Assembly (NCBI RefSeq): GCF_001824475.1
Contig: NZ_MHXN01000032.1
Span: forward strand, 113,259-177,258
Reading direction: 5' to 3'
Origin: Phenylobacterium sp. RIFCSPHIGHO2_01_FULL_69_31
GTDB lineage: Bacteria; Pseudomonadota; Alphaproteobacteria; Caulobacterales; Caulobacteraceae
Length of the DNA stretch: 64,000 nt
The notes below the pieces were generated by a model, which made no database searches, was not told the DNA's origin, and worked only from the letters and a program-made list of their open reading frames with translations. Each line of letters opens with the position of its first letter. Positions within the stretch are counted from its first letter, which is position 1. Shown here piece after piece: positions 19,221 through 28,752 of this stretch. Position numbers and translations under genes: made by a program.

Positions 19221-19241
19221 GTTGCGACAGGGCGTCGCAAC
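19221..19241. repeat. Hairpin immediately after the SDR stop codon
   Basis: GTTGCGAC-agggc-GTCGCAAC. Confidence 0.6.
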
Positions 19242-19328
19242 CTTAGCCGTGGAAAGGCGCCCAAATTAACGGGCGTCCGAGGGGCAGGCGCCCGTAACTT
19301 AACGCCGTTCTGTTTGCATCGCACCATT

Positions 19329-19347
19329 GTTGCTGCGTCGCAGCAAC
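19329..19347. repeat. 19-bp near-continuous dyad upstream of the UrcA-like gene
   Basis: GTTGCTGCG-T-CGCAGCAAC. Confidence 0.65.
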
Positions 19348-19480
19348 TTAGCGCTTGCGTCGGGCGCGGAGCGGCGGAATCATGGCGCATCGGTGGTGGA
19401 CACGGTGAGCGTCAGTCTCCCGGCCCATCGAGGGGAACGCCGGAAAGGGGTTTGGCAAACCCTTGTCCCGGAAGAACATC

Positions 19481-19762
19481 ATGATCCGTACCCTGACCAT
19501 CGCCGCCGCGGCCGCCATGCTCGTCGCCGCGCCGGCCAGCGCTCAGTCGATGAAGGTCGCCGTCGCCGGCAAGACCACCGAGCAACTGCACGCCGACATC
19601 GCCAAGGCCGCCAAGAAGGTCTGCCAGCAGGCCGTCGTGGGCGCCTCGTTCCCGCGCGAAATGTACGCCTCGTGCTTCAAGCACGCGGTGGCCGACGCCG
19701 TGACGCGCGCCAACGACCCGGCGCTCGCCGCCGCCGCCGGCCTCGAGCTGGCCTCGCGCTAA
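19481..19762 (+). CDS. UrcA-like small secreted protein
   Basis: Signal peptide MIRTLTIAAAAAMLVAAPASAQS; HADIAKAAKKVCQQA...YASCFKHAVADAVTRAND pattern typical of UrcA family. Confidence 0.65.
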   Translation: MIRTLTIAAAAAMLVAAPASAQSMKVAVAGKTTEQLHADIAKAAKKVCQQAVVGASFPREMYASCFKHAVADAVTRANDPALAAAAGLELASR

Positions 19763-19766
19763 GACC

Positions 19767-20624
19767 CTAGCGAGCGCCGAACGGAACCGGCGCCGGGGTC
19801 TCGACCTCGGCTTCGGTGAAGTTCGGCGCACGCTTCTGCATGTTGGCCATGACGGCCTCGACCTGATTGGGCGAGCCGATGAGCGCCGCCTGTTCACGGC
19901 TCTCTTCCAGCAGGATCTCGTGCTGATCGCCCTGGGCCGCCAAGTTCAGGAGCCGCTTGGCCGCCCGGATCGCGTGCGGGTTGCGGCCTGCGACGTCCTT
20001 CGCATAGGCCAACGCCTCGGCCAGCGGATGCTCGGACACCCGCGTCGCCAGACCCATGGCCAGCGCCTCTTCACCGGTAAAGATTCGGCCTGAGTACGTC
20101 AGGTCGCGGGCCACGTCGTCGCGCACCAGGCCGCGCATCAGCACCATGCCGGCCATGTCGGGCACCAGGCCCCACTTGATCTCCATCACCGACATCTTGG
20201 TGTCGTGCGCCACGAAGCGCATGTCGGGCGCCAAGGCGAGCTGGAAGCCGCCGCCGAACGCCACACCGTGCACCGCCGCGATCACCGGGACCGGAATCTC
20301 GCGCCAGACCATCACGGCGTGTTGCGCGCGGTTCGATCCGCCGGGGGTGCGCTTCGGGGTCAGCAGCGGTCCGGCCGTGCCCTTGCCCCCTTCGCGCTCG
20401 CCCGAGGCCATCGCCTGGAAGTTGCCCATGTCGAGCCCGGCGCAGAACGCCCGCCCCTCGCCCGACAGCACCACCGCCCTCAGACCCTGCTCGCCCTTCA
20501 GCTGCTCGCCCGTCTGGATCAGGGCCTCGAACATGGCGTTGTCGAGGGCGTTCATCTTGTCGGTCCGCACCAGGCGCACGTCGGCGACGCCGTCCTGGAT
20601 CTCCACCTTCACGCGGTCGTTCAT
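19767..20624 (-). CDS. Crotonase / enoyl-CoA hydratase family protein
   Basis: VVLSGEGRAFCAGLDMGNF, AAVHGVAFGGGFQLALAPDMRF. Confidence 0.92.
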   Translation of the reverse strand: MNDRVKVEIQDGVADVRLVRTDKMNALDNAMFEALIQTGEQLKGEQGLRAVVLSGEGRAFCAGLDMGNFQAMASGEREGGKGTAGPLLTPKRTPGGSNRAQHAVMVWREIPVPVIAAVHGVAFGGGFQLALAPDMRFVAHDTKMSVMEIKWGLVPDMAGMVLMRGLVRDDVARDLTYSGRIFTGEEALAMGLATRVSEHPLAEALAYAKDVAGRNPHAIRAAKRLLNLAAQGDQHEILLEESREQAALIGSPNQVEAVMANMQKRAPNFTEAEVETPAPVPFGAR

Positions 20625-20636
20625 GGTCTGCTCCTC

Positions 20637-21548
20637 CTACCGCTTCACGAGGACGTAGCCCGCGCGCGGGAAATGCACGTGGATCACGTCCAGCTCGCCG
20701 CATTCGCGGGCCAGGGTGATCCGGTCGTTGGTCAGGTTCACGAGTACGCCCTCGACGGGGTCGCGCCCATAGTCGTCGGCCTGGACGACCACTGCGTCGC
20801 CCTTCCGAAGCCCGGTGGGATCGTTCGCAGCGCAGACCCCCTCGTCCGCCGGGGCCGCCGCCGTGGCGGCCTGCAGCGCGTCGGACGGCGCCATCTCCTG
20901 GCGCTTCCCGTGCCCGATGGCGCCCAGTCGGTCGCGCCAGGCCTGGGTCCGCGGCAGGCCGACCATCATCTCGTCCGCCACGGCGGGCGCTGCCGCGCCC
21001 AGCCACCAGACGTTCATCCAGGCGGCGACGTCCGCCAGCGACGGCTTCGCCCCGCCGAGGAAGTCCCCGTCGGCCAGCCCGTCCTCCATCCAGCCCGCAT
21101 AGGCCCGCCACTGCTGGCGCATGAACGGCGCCGCCGCCTTCATGGCGGACACGTCGAACGGCCGGCCCGACAGCTTCTCGCGGTCGGCGATGAATTCCTT
21201 GGGGACCCGCTCGCCCATCTCCGCGAAGATCAGAGCCACGCTGGCCTGGAACCAAAGGCGGTCGGCCCACAGGTTCACCGCCCAGTCGACCCCGGTGACC
21301 ACCCGCGGCTCGGGATGGCGCCGCTCGATCTCGGCCAGGATCACCTGGGTGTCGCAGTAGACGTCCGCCCCGATCTGCATCACCGGGATGCGCCGGTAGC
21401 CGCCGGTCAGAGGGATCAGGTCGGGCTTCGGCATGATCACCGGCTGGATCACCGAGCGCCAGGACAGGCCCTTGATGCCGAACAGCAACCGCACCTTCTC
21501 CGAGAAGGGCGAGGTGTCGTAGTGGTGGAGGATGAGCTCGGCGGTCAT
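20637..21548 (-). CDS. Glutathione S-transferase family protein with C-terminal extension
   Basis: ILHHYDTSPFSEKVRLLFGIKGLSWRSV; GST-C-like region; extra ~90-aa C-terminus (DPTGLRKGDAVVVQADDYGRDPVEG...). Confidence 0.85.
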   Translation of the reverse strand: MTAELILHHYDTSPFSEKVRLLFGIKGLSWRSVIQPVIMPKPDLIPLTGGYRRIPVMQIGADVYCDTQVILAEIERRHPEPRVVTGVDWAVNLWADRLWFQASVALIFAEMGERVPKEFIADREKLSGRPFDVSAMKAAAPFMRQQWRAYAGWMEDGLADGDFLGGAKPSLADVAAWMNVWWLGAAAPAVADEMMVGLPRTQAWRDRLGAIGHGKRQEMAPSDALQAATAAAPADEGVCAANDPTGLRKGDAVVVQADDYGRDPVEGVLVNLTNDRITLARECGELDVIHVHFPRAGYVLVKR

Positions 21549-23396
21549 CTAGACGACCACGACCCCCTCGCCTGGCGGGTTGGCGTATATGGCCTCCACC
21601 AGGGCGTGACGGCGCTCCAGAGTGGCCCGCTGGTTCACATAGCCCTTGTCCGTGATCTCACCCGCGTCGATCGACGGCGGCTCCAGCATGACGATGAAGC
21701 GGCCGATCCGGCGCGACGAGCCGCCCGCCGTGGCGTTGAACGCTGCGATGCGTTCCTTGAGCTCGGCCTTGAGCTTTTCGATGGGGTTGTCGCCCAGGGT
21801 CGGCAGGGCCGCCGGGGACGGCCAGATCAGGGCGCTGGCGAAAGGCTTGTCCTGGCCGGCGATGACCATGTCGAAGGCGTAAGGCGTGCAGGCCGCCACC
21901 AGGTCCGGCCGCAGGGTGCCGACCGACACCCAGGTGCCGCTGTCCAGCTTGAAGTCCTCGGTCACGCGCCCGTCGAACACCAGGCCGAGCTCCGGGCGCT
22001 CGGGGTCCAGGAACCGGCAGGCGTCGCCCAGCTTGTAGAACCCCTCCTCGTCGAAGGCCGCGGCCGTCTTCTCGGGGTCGTTGTGGTAGCCGGTGGTGAC
22101 CGTCGGGCCCTTCACCCGCACCTCCAGCTTGGAGCCGTTCGGCACAAGCTTCAGCGTGATGCCCGGCAGGGGCAGGCCGATCAGCCCGACCAGCTCGGTG
22201 ATCCAATGGACCACCGTGATCCCTTGAGTCTCGGTCGCGCCGTACATGGTGGTCAGCGGGATGCGGTGGCCGGTCTCGGCGATCGCCAGGGCCTGCAGCC
22301 GCTCGGAGACGTCGGTCGACAGGGTCGCTCCGCCATAGCCGGCGCTGCGCAGGTTCTTGAAGAAGCTCTTCCGGAGCGCCGGGTCGCGCTCCATCGCCTC
22401 GACCAGCATGCCGAACGCCACAGGCGCCGAGCCGAAGGTCATCGGCGAAATCTCGTAGAGGTTCTTGATGGTGGTCTCGAACATCCCCGGGATCGGCTTG
22501 CCCTCGTCGAGGTGCAGGGTCGCGCCGGACCACATGGCCCCGTTGAAGCTGATGTTGCCGGCCGAGATGTGGCTCCAGGGCATCCATTCCAGCCCCTGCG
22601 GGATCACCTCGGGGTCCGAGGGCTCGTCCCGTAGCCCCTCCATCCCGGCGATCACGCCGGCGAACATGCCATGCGTCTGCGGGACGCCCTTGGGCATGCC
22701 GGTCGAGCCGGAGGTGAACAGGTACTTGGCCACGGTGGCGTGGTTCAGCGCCTCGCGAGAGGCTTCGACCGCCGCCGTCGGCGCGGTGGCGGTCAGCTCG
22801 GACAGCGCCGTGGTCCCGGCCCCGCCGTCGACGGTGACGAAGCGCAGGGTCGGATCCTGCGCCTTCAGCGTCTCGAAGGCGCGGGCGAACATCTCGCTGT
22901 TCTGGGCGAACACCACCCGGGGCTTCACCGTGGCGAAGCAGTGCTTCAGTTTGGCGTGGTCGCTCGAGATGAGGCTATAGGCCGGGCTGATCGGCGCGAT
23001 CGGGACACCGGCGGTGTAGCAGCCCAGCATCATCAGGGCGTGTTCCACCGAATTGGCGGAGAGCACCATCACGCTGTCCTCGCCCGTGAGGCCCTGGTCC
23101 AGGAGCCACTGGGCGATGCCGTCGGCGGCGCGCTTGGCCTCGCCATAGGTCACGCCCTGCCAGGGCCCATGGCCCGGCGCGCGCTGCAGGATGTAGGGGC
23201 GGTCGGGGTGCGCGGCGGCGCGTTCAGCCAGCAGGTGGGCGATGGAGCGCGGACCCTCGGCCGGCGGGTGGTTCGAACGGACGTAGTAGGTCCCGTCGGC
23301 GGATCGCTCGATGCTGACGTCCGGCGCCTTCTGGGGCAACGGCTTGAAGGGCGGCGGCGCGGCGACGGCGGCGCCTTGATCGTCGGCGGGGCTCAT
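21549..23396 (-). CDS. fcs: Feruloyl-CoA synthase-like AMP-binding acyl-CoA synthetase
   Basis: YLFTSGSTGMPKGVPQTHGMF, TMYGATETQG, YKLGDACRFLDPERPELGLVFDGRVTEDFKLDSGTWVSVG (feruloyl-CoA synthetase-type C-terminal pattern); ATG at 23396. Confidence 0.85.
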   Translation of the reverse strand: MSPADDQGAAVAAPPPFKPLPQKAPDVSIERSADGTYYVRSNHPPAEGPRSIAHLLAERAAAHPDRPYILQRAPGHGPWQGVTYGEAKRAADGIAQWLLDQGLTGEDSVMVLSANSVEHALMMLGCYTAGVPIAPISPAYSLISSDHAKLKHCFATVKPRVVFAQNSEMFARAFETLKAQDPTLRFVTVDGGAGTTALSELTATAPTAAVEASREALNHATVAKYLFTSGSTGMPKGVPQTHGMFAGVIAGMEGLRDEPSDPEVIPQGLEWMPWSHISAGNISFNGAMWSGATLHLDEGKPIPGMFETTIKNLYEISPMTFGSAPVAFGMLVEAMERDPALRKSFFKNLRSAGYGGATLSTDVSERLQALAIAETGHRIPLTTMYGATETQGITVVHWITELVGLIGLPLPGITLKLVPNGSKLEVRVKGPTVTTGYHNDPEKTAAAFDEEGFYKLGDACRFLDPERPELGLVFDGRVTEDFKLDSGTWVSVGTLRPDLVAACTPYAFDMVIAGQDKPFASALIWPSPAALPTLGDNPIEKLKAELKERIAAFNATAGGSSRRIGRFIVMLEPPSIDAGEITDKGYVNQRATLERRHALVEAIYANPPGEGVVVV

Positions 23397-23536
23397 GCCC
23401 GTCCTCCCGGTTATGGTTGGTTGTCCCAAGCCTATGCCAACGGCGCGCGCCTGCAACGGGGACGCCACGTCAACGACGCGCCGATTGGGCGCCGCCTGGG
23501 AAACCTTGCCGGGCGACCGGAGCCTTGCAGCCGCGG

Positions 23537-24043
23537 TCAGCGACCGCCTTCGAAAACCACCTGCTGGGGCGCATCGCCGACCCGGAACAGCACGGTTCGG
23601 GTGACCTTGCTCCGCCGGACGTTGACCTGGTTCTCCTGGTCGGCGTGCGCCTCCTCCAGAAGCCCGGAGTCCACCGTCACCGCCTGCACCGGCGCCGGCA
23701 ACTGCGCCGCATAGACCAGCTCCACGCTGTCGCCGGCCAGGTTCGTGCGGCGATGCTGGAGCCTGACGGCCCGGCCCTCGGCGTCCCACAGCCTGAACAC
23801 CCGCCCGGCATAGACCTCCAGCGCCTTGAGGGCGTCGGCGTCGTCCAGGCTCTGCTGGGCGTCGGGCGCGATCACCGCCAGCGCCGGCTCCACGTCGTGC
23901 GCGGCCATCCGGTGCGTGATCGTCACCGCGCCGGTGGCGGCGTCGATCTCCACCACGCTCAGCGAGGCATGGCCCCGGTGCGCGGCGGCCGCGCCCGGCA
24001 GCGCCAGCAAGGCGGCGACGCCGACGGCGAGCAGCCGCCTCAC
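23537..24043 (-). CDS. Secreted hypothetical protein (DUF6702-like)
   Basis: Signal peptide MRRLLAVGVAALLALPGAAAAHRGHAS; overlaps the preceding M1 peptidase gene by 4 nt. Confidence 0.7.
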   Translation of the reverse strand: MRRLLAVGVAALLALPGAAAAHRGHASLSVVEIDAATGAVTITHRMAAHDVEPALAVIAPDAQQSLDDADALKALEVYAGRVFRLWDAEGRAVRLQHRRTNLAGDSVELVYAAQLPAPVQAVTVDSGLLEEAHADQENQVNVRRSKVTRTVLFRVGDAPQQVVFEGGR

Positions 24044-26451
24044 TTCGGTGCGTCCGCCGTCTTGGGCTTCGTCGCGGGCAGCGGCGCCAGGCTGTCGGGC
24101 GCGACGCGCAGCTCGTTGTCCTTCAGCTTGTTCTCGTCGTCCGGGCGGGACGGCGACAGCTTCAGGATCTTGTCGACGCCCGAACCCTCGAACAGGTTGT
24201 TGTCCCGGTCCGCATCAGCCGTCTCCCAAAGCGGGTCCAGCTCCGCGCGCTTCAGGGTCTTGGCGGTGACGTACTGCCAGGTGACCTGCTTGCTGTTGCG
24301 CCGCCAGATCTCGGCCGGGATGCGAACCGTCTCGGTGCTGCCGTCGGTGAAGTCCAGCTTCAGGATCACCGGCATCACCAGGCCGCCAACGTTGCGGAAG
24401 CGGAAGCGGTAGAAGGTGTCGGTCTGGTTCCGGGCCACACGCTCCTGCGGCGTCAGGTCCTCGTCGGCTTCCTTGGCCTTCTTGCGCTGGGCCGCGGTCG
24501 CGTCGTTCCGGTTGATGGTGTCGTAGTAGTCGCGGACCTTCGGGTCGCGCTCGGCATAGGTGGGCTCGGTGTTGCGGCTCTCGGTCAGGCTGGGCGGCTC
24601 GGCGGCGACCCGCTCGCGCCGCGCCTTGGCGCGGGCCTCGGCGTCCGCGGGCTCCACCTTGCCGGCCGTCACCCCGTCCAGGGCGATGTCCACGTGGTCG
24701 GTGGAATAGAACCAGCCGCGCCAGAACCAGTCGAGGTCGACCCCGCTGCTCTCCTCCATGGTGCGGAAGAAGTCGTAGGGCGTCGGCCCCTTGAACCGCC
24801 AGCGAGTGGCGTAATCCTTGAACGCCTTGTCGAACAGCTCCCGCCCCAGCACGGTCTCGCGCAGGATGACCAGGGCCGTGGCGGGCTTGGAATAGGCGTT
24901 CGGGCCGAACTGCAGCAGCGAGTCCGACTGGGTCATCACCGGCACCTGGTTCTGGCTGACCATGTATTCGACGATGTGCCGCGGCTCGCCGTCGTAGGCC
25001 GGGAAGTCCTTGGACCAGCGCTTCTCGGCCTGGAACTCCAGGAAGGTGTTCAAGCCCTCGTCCATCCAGGTCCACTGGCGCTCGTCGGAATTGACGATCA
25101 TCGGGAAGTAGGTGTGCCCGATCTCGTGGATGATGACGCCGATCAGCCCGGCCTTGGTGCGCTCGGTATAGGTCAGGTCCCCGGTCTTCTTGTCCTTCGT
25201 CGGGCGCGGCCCGTTGAAGGTCATCATCGGGTACTCCATGCCGCCGTTGATGCCGTTGATCGACTGGGCCTTTGAGTACGGATAGGGGAACGCGAAGTCG
25301 TTGTAGGTGTCCAGCGTGTGCGCGATCGCCTTGGTCGACCAGGCGTCCCATAGCGGCCGCGCCTCCTTCGGATAGAAGCTCATGGCCATGACCAGCGGCC
25401 GCTCGGCGCTGTCCTGGCGCACGCCCATGGCGTCCCACACGAACTTGCGGCTCGAGGCCCAGGCGAAGTCGCGCACGTTGTCGGCCTGGAACACCCAGGT
25501 CTTCTCGCCCGTGGGCTTGCGGCCTTCGGCGGCCAGCGCCTCGGGCGGGGTGACGATATAGACCGGCTCCTTCGCGGTGCGAGCCTGCTCCAGGCGCTGG
25601 CGCTGGGCGGCGGTAAGCACCGCGCCCGGGTTGGTCAGGTCGCCGGTGGCCGCCACCACGTGGTCGTTCGGCACCGTCAGGGCCACCTCGTAGTCGCCGA
25701 ATTCCAGGGTGAACTCGCCGGCGCCCAAGAAGGCCTTGTTATGCCAGCCCTCGTAGTCGGTGTAGCGCGCCAGTCGTGGGAACCACTGGGCGCCCAGGAA
25801 CAGGCAGTTGCCGTCCTCGTCCGGCTTGGTGAAGCACTCATAGCCGTCGCGGCTGCCCACCACCTTGGTCTCGACCATCCGGTAGGACCATTCGATCGTG
25901 AAGGTCGTGGAGGCGCCCGAGGCCAGGGGCTGGGCCAGGTCCAGCCGCATCAGGCTGTCCACCACCTTGTGGGGGATGGTCCGGCCGCTGCCGTCCTTCA
26001 CCGAGGTCAGCTTGAAGCCGCCCTCCCAGTCCTTGAACATCTGGATCCGCCGCAGGGCCGCGAGACTGACCTCGTCCGCGGAGCCGACCGTCGCCGTGCG
26101 CTCGGCGATGCTGTCCCGCCGGAAGATGTTCTGGTCCAGCAGCAGCCACAGATAGGTCAGCCGATCCGGCGAATTGTTCTTGTAGGTGATCGTCGCCTTG
26201 CCGGTGACCGTCTTGGTCGCCTCGTCCAGGCGGGCCTGGATCCGATAGTCGACCTTCTGCTGCCAGTAGCGGTGGCCGGGCGCGCCGCTCGCGGTGCGAT
26301 AGTCGTTGGGGGTCGGCCACTCCTCGCCTTCCAGCTGACGGAAGGCGTCCTGGAACGGGGCCTTGGTCTGCCGGACCGGATCAGCCATCGCGGCCGAAGC
26401 CGCCAGCGCGCCCACGAGGCCCGCGCACACCCAAACAACGAACCTGTTCAT
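24040..26451 (-). CDS. M1-family (gluzincin) metallopeptidase
   Basis: GVIIHEIGHTYFPMIVNSDERQWTWMDEGLNTFLEF zinc site (HExxH...E); signal peptide from ATG at 26451. Confidence 0.92.
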   Translation of the reverse strand: MNRFVVWVCAGLVGALAASAAMADPVRQTKAPFQDAFRQLEGEEWPTPNDYRTASGAPGHRYWQQKVDYRIQARLDEATKTVTGKATITYKNNSPDRLTYLWLLLDQNIFRRDSIAERTATVGSADEVSLAALRRIQMFKDWEGGFKLTSVKDGSGRTIPHKVVDSLMRLDLAQPLASGASTTFTIEWSYRMVETKVVGSRDGYECFTKPDEDGNCLFLGAQWFPRLARYTDYEGWHNKAFLGAGEFTLEFGDYEVALTVPNDHVVAATGDLTNPGAVLTAAQRQRLEQARTAKEPVYIVTPPEALAAEGRKPTGEKTWVFQADNVRDFAWASSRKFVWDAMGVRQDSAERPLVMAMSFYPKEARPLWDAWSTKAIAHTLDTYNDFAFPYPYSKAQSINGINGGMEYPMMTFNGPRPTKDKKTGDLTYTERTKAGLIGVIIHEIGHTYFPMIVNSDERQWTWMDEGLNTFLEFQAEKRWSKDFPAYDGEPRHIVEYMVSQNQVPVMTQSDSLLQFGPNAYSKPATALVILRETVLGRELFDKAFKDYATRWRFKGPTPYDFFRTMEESSGVDLDWFWRGWFYSTDHVDIALDGVTAGKVEPADAEARAKARRERVAAEPPSLTESRNTEPTYAERDPKVRDYYDTINRNDATAAQRKKAKEADEDLTPQERVARNQTDTFYRFRFRNVGGLVMPVILKLDFTDGSTETVRIPAEIWRRNSKQVTWQYVTAKTLKRAELDPLWETADADRDNNLFEGSGVDKILKLSPSRPDDENKLKDNELRVAPDSLAPLPATKPKTADAPK

Positions 26452-26524
26452 CGACCTGTCACGCCCCCGGCTACTGGACGTGCATTCGGGCAAAACCGGC
26501 CCGCTGGCAAGCGGTCGGAGGCCT

Positions 26525-27319
26525 TCAGCCGAACGGCGGCGCGAAACGGATGTTTCCGCGGTCAAGTCCCTTCAGCACCACCTCCACGCCGCCTGACTTG
26601 ATCATCCATTCCAGGCGATGGTCGCGATACTCGCGCCTGAAGAGCCCCCGCTCCACCAGCTCGGCCACGTCAGTCATGGAGACGCCGGCCGCGTTGAGCG
26701 CGGCGATGTCGGCGACGCAGGCCGCCACCGACGGCCGGGCATTTGCCCGCGCCAGCCAGGCCGCCAGCTTCGAGCCGTCCGGCGGCGGATGGCCGTGGCC
26801 GACCGAGCCGTTGAGATAGGGAACCACCGACAGATCGCCCCAGCCGAACGCCTCGCCGTTGAACCACTCACGGTCGGCGAGTTCCTTCTCCAGCCAGGCG
26901 TAGAAGCCGTCCGTCTGCGCCCGGGCCGCAGCGATGAGCGCCTCTGCCGCCTCACCTTCCGCGCGGCGGAACCAACGGATCTCGGAGAGCCCCCAGTTGA
27001 TGGCCTCGAAGTGAGTGTCCATCACCTCTTCCAGCATCCGCACCCGCGCGCGCTCGGCGGCCGACGCCGGACGCATCGCCGGCTCCGGATACGCGTCGTC
27101 GAGGTACTCCAGGATGATGGTTGAATCGAAGATCCGGACGTCGCCGTCCACCAGCGCGGGCACCTCGGCCCGGGGGCTGGCCTCCACGAACGCACCCTGC
27201 GCGCCGCCCGCCCCGAGCCCGCCCGGCGTCGGCGCCTCGAACGCCAAGCCCTTCTCGCGGAGTGAGATCTTGACCTTCTGGGCGTAGGGCGAGAACGGGT
27301 GGTCGTAGAGCGTGATCAC
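26525..27319 (-). CDS. Glutathione S-transferase family protein
   Basis: ITLYDHPFSPYAQKVKISLREKGLAFE; IFDSTIILEYLDDAYP; GTG start at 27319 overlaps the upstream gene stop. Confidence 0.9.
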   Translation of the reverse strand: MITLYDHPFSPYAQKVKISLREKGLAFEAPTPGGLGAGGAQGAFVEASPRAEVPALVDGDVRIFDSTIILEYLDDAYPEPAMRPASAAERARVRMLEEVMDTHFEAINWGLSEIRWFRRAEGEAAEALIAAARAQTDGFYAWLEKELADREWFNGEAFGWGDLSVVPYLNGSVGHGHPPPDGSKLAAWLARANARPSVAACVADIAALNAAGVSMTDVAELVERGLFRREYRDHRLEWMIKSGGVEVVLKGLDRGNIRFAPPFG

Positions 27320-27951
27320 GACGACAGCGCCTCCGAAAGATCCATCTTCTGCGCCGCCTTCGCCGCCAGGAACGCCGGCCGCGACTTGAGGCGCTGCCAA
27401 TAGGCCTTGGTCGCGGGCGAGATCCTGTCGTCCAGCTTCAGCGAATGCGCGAGCAACAGCGCATAACCCACGGAAATATCAGCGGCCGTGAAGCGCCCGG
27501 CGCAGAGCCAGTCGCTCGTTTCTAGGGCGCGATCCACGTGCCGGAGGCGGCTCAGGAACCACTTCGCATAGTCGTCGGCGACCACCTCGGCCTGGCCCGG
27601 TTCGAACTGGCGGTAGCGGAGCACCAGCGTCTGCGGAAAGGTCAGGGTCGCCTCGCCGAAGTGCAGCCAGTTGAGCCAGGCGCCATAGGCCGGATCGTCC
27701 GCCGGCACGGCCAGATCGCTGGGGCCGTAGCGGGTGACCAGGTACTGCACGATCGCCGCGCTCTCGGTCATGAAGGTCTCGCCGTCCTTCATCGCCGGAA
27801 TGGTTCCCAGCGGATTGACCTCCAGGTATTCCGGCTGTCGCACGCGTGGCGGGAACGGCAACAGGTGCAGCTCGTAGGGCAGCCCCAGCTCTTCCAGCGC
27901 CCACAGCGGCCGGAACGACCGGGCGTCCGGACAATGCCAAAGCTCGATCAT
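27316..27951 (-). CDS. Glutathione S-transferase family protein
   Basis: MIELWHCPDARSFRPLWALEELGLPYELHLLPF; NPLGTIPAMKDGETFMTESAAIVQYL. Confidence 0.92.
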   Translation of the reverse strand: MIELWHCPDARSFRPLWALEELGLPYELHLLPFPPRVRQPEYLEVNPLGTIPAMKDGETFMTESAAIVQYLVTRYGPSDLAVPADDPAYGAWLNWLHFGEATLTFPQTLVLRYRQFEPGQAEVVADDYAKWFLSRLRHVDRALETSDWLCAGRFTAADISVGYALLLAHSLKLDDRISPATKAYWQRLKSRPAFLAAKAAQKMDLSEALSS

Positions 27952-27952
27952 C

Positions 27953-28750
27953 CTAGCTTTCCCGCTGCGCGTAGTTCGGCCGTCGCTTCTCCAGGAACGC
28001 CTGCACGCCCTCCTGGAAGTCGCCGTCCGAGCTGGCCAGGATCTGGTTGCGGTCCTCCATGGCGATGGCCGCCTCCAGCCCCTGGGCGTCGATGGCGTGG
28101 TTCAGCGCCTCCTTGGTCAGGCGCAGGCCTAGCGGCGTGGCGTGCAGCATGTCGTCCACGAACCCTCTGGCCTCCGCCTCCAACTGTTCGGGTTCGACGA
28201 TCCGGCTGACGAGGCCCAGCTGATAGGCCCGCTCGGCGTCGATGAAGCGACCCGTCAGCATGTACTCGGCCGCCACGGATGAGCCGACCATTCGCGGCAG
28301 GAAGTAGCTCACGCCGATGTCGCAGGCGGACAGCCCGATGCGGATGAAGGCGGCGTTCATGCGCGTCTTCGGCGTCGCGATCCGCACGTCGGACGCCAGG
28401 GCCAGGGCAAAGCCGCCGCCGGCCGCCGCCCCGTTCACGCAGGCCACGATGGGCTGCGGGCAGCGCCGCATGGCGATGACGATCTCGCTGATCTCCCGCT
28501 GGCGGGTCAGGCCGGCGCCGATCGAGCGCGAGCCTTGCGGATCGCCCCGCTCTTTCAGATCGAGGCCGGCGCAGAAAGCGTTCCCCGCCCCCTGCAGCAC
28601 CACCACCCGCACGTCGCGGCGCCAGTAGAGGCCGACGAAGAACTCGCGCAGCTCGGTCACCAGGTTACGGCTCAGCGCGTTCAGGCGGTCGGGCCGGTTC
28701 ATGGTCGCCCAGACCACCTCACCTTCCTGGCGCAGTTCCAGATCGGCCAT
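27953..28750 (-). CDS. Enoyl-CoA hydratase/isomerase family protein
   Basis: VVVLQGAGNAFCAGLDLKE, ACVNGAAAGGGFALALASDVRIA. Confidence 0.93.
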   Translation of the reverse strand: MADLELRQEGEVVWATMNRPDRLNALSRNLVTELREFFVGLYWRRDVRVVVLQGAGNAFCAGLDLKERGDPQGSRSIGAGLTRQREISEIVIAMRRCPQPIVACVNGAAAGGGFALALASDVRIATPKTRMNAAFIRIGLSACDIGVSYFLPRMVGSSVAAEYMLTGRFIDAERAYQLGLVSRIVEPEQLEAEARGFVDDMLHATPLGLRLTKEALNHAIDAQGLEAAIAMEDRNQILASSDGDFQEGVQAFLEKRRPNYAQRES

Positions 28751-28752
28751 GT

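Noticed and set aside
20205-22634. 809-aa plus-strand ORF
   Set aside because: Antisense to crotonase, GST and acyl-CoA ligase; shadow ORF composition
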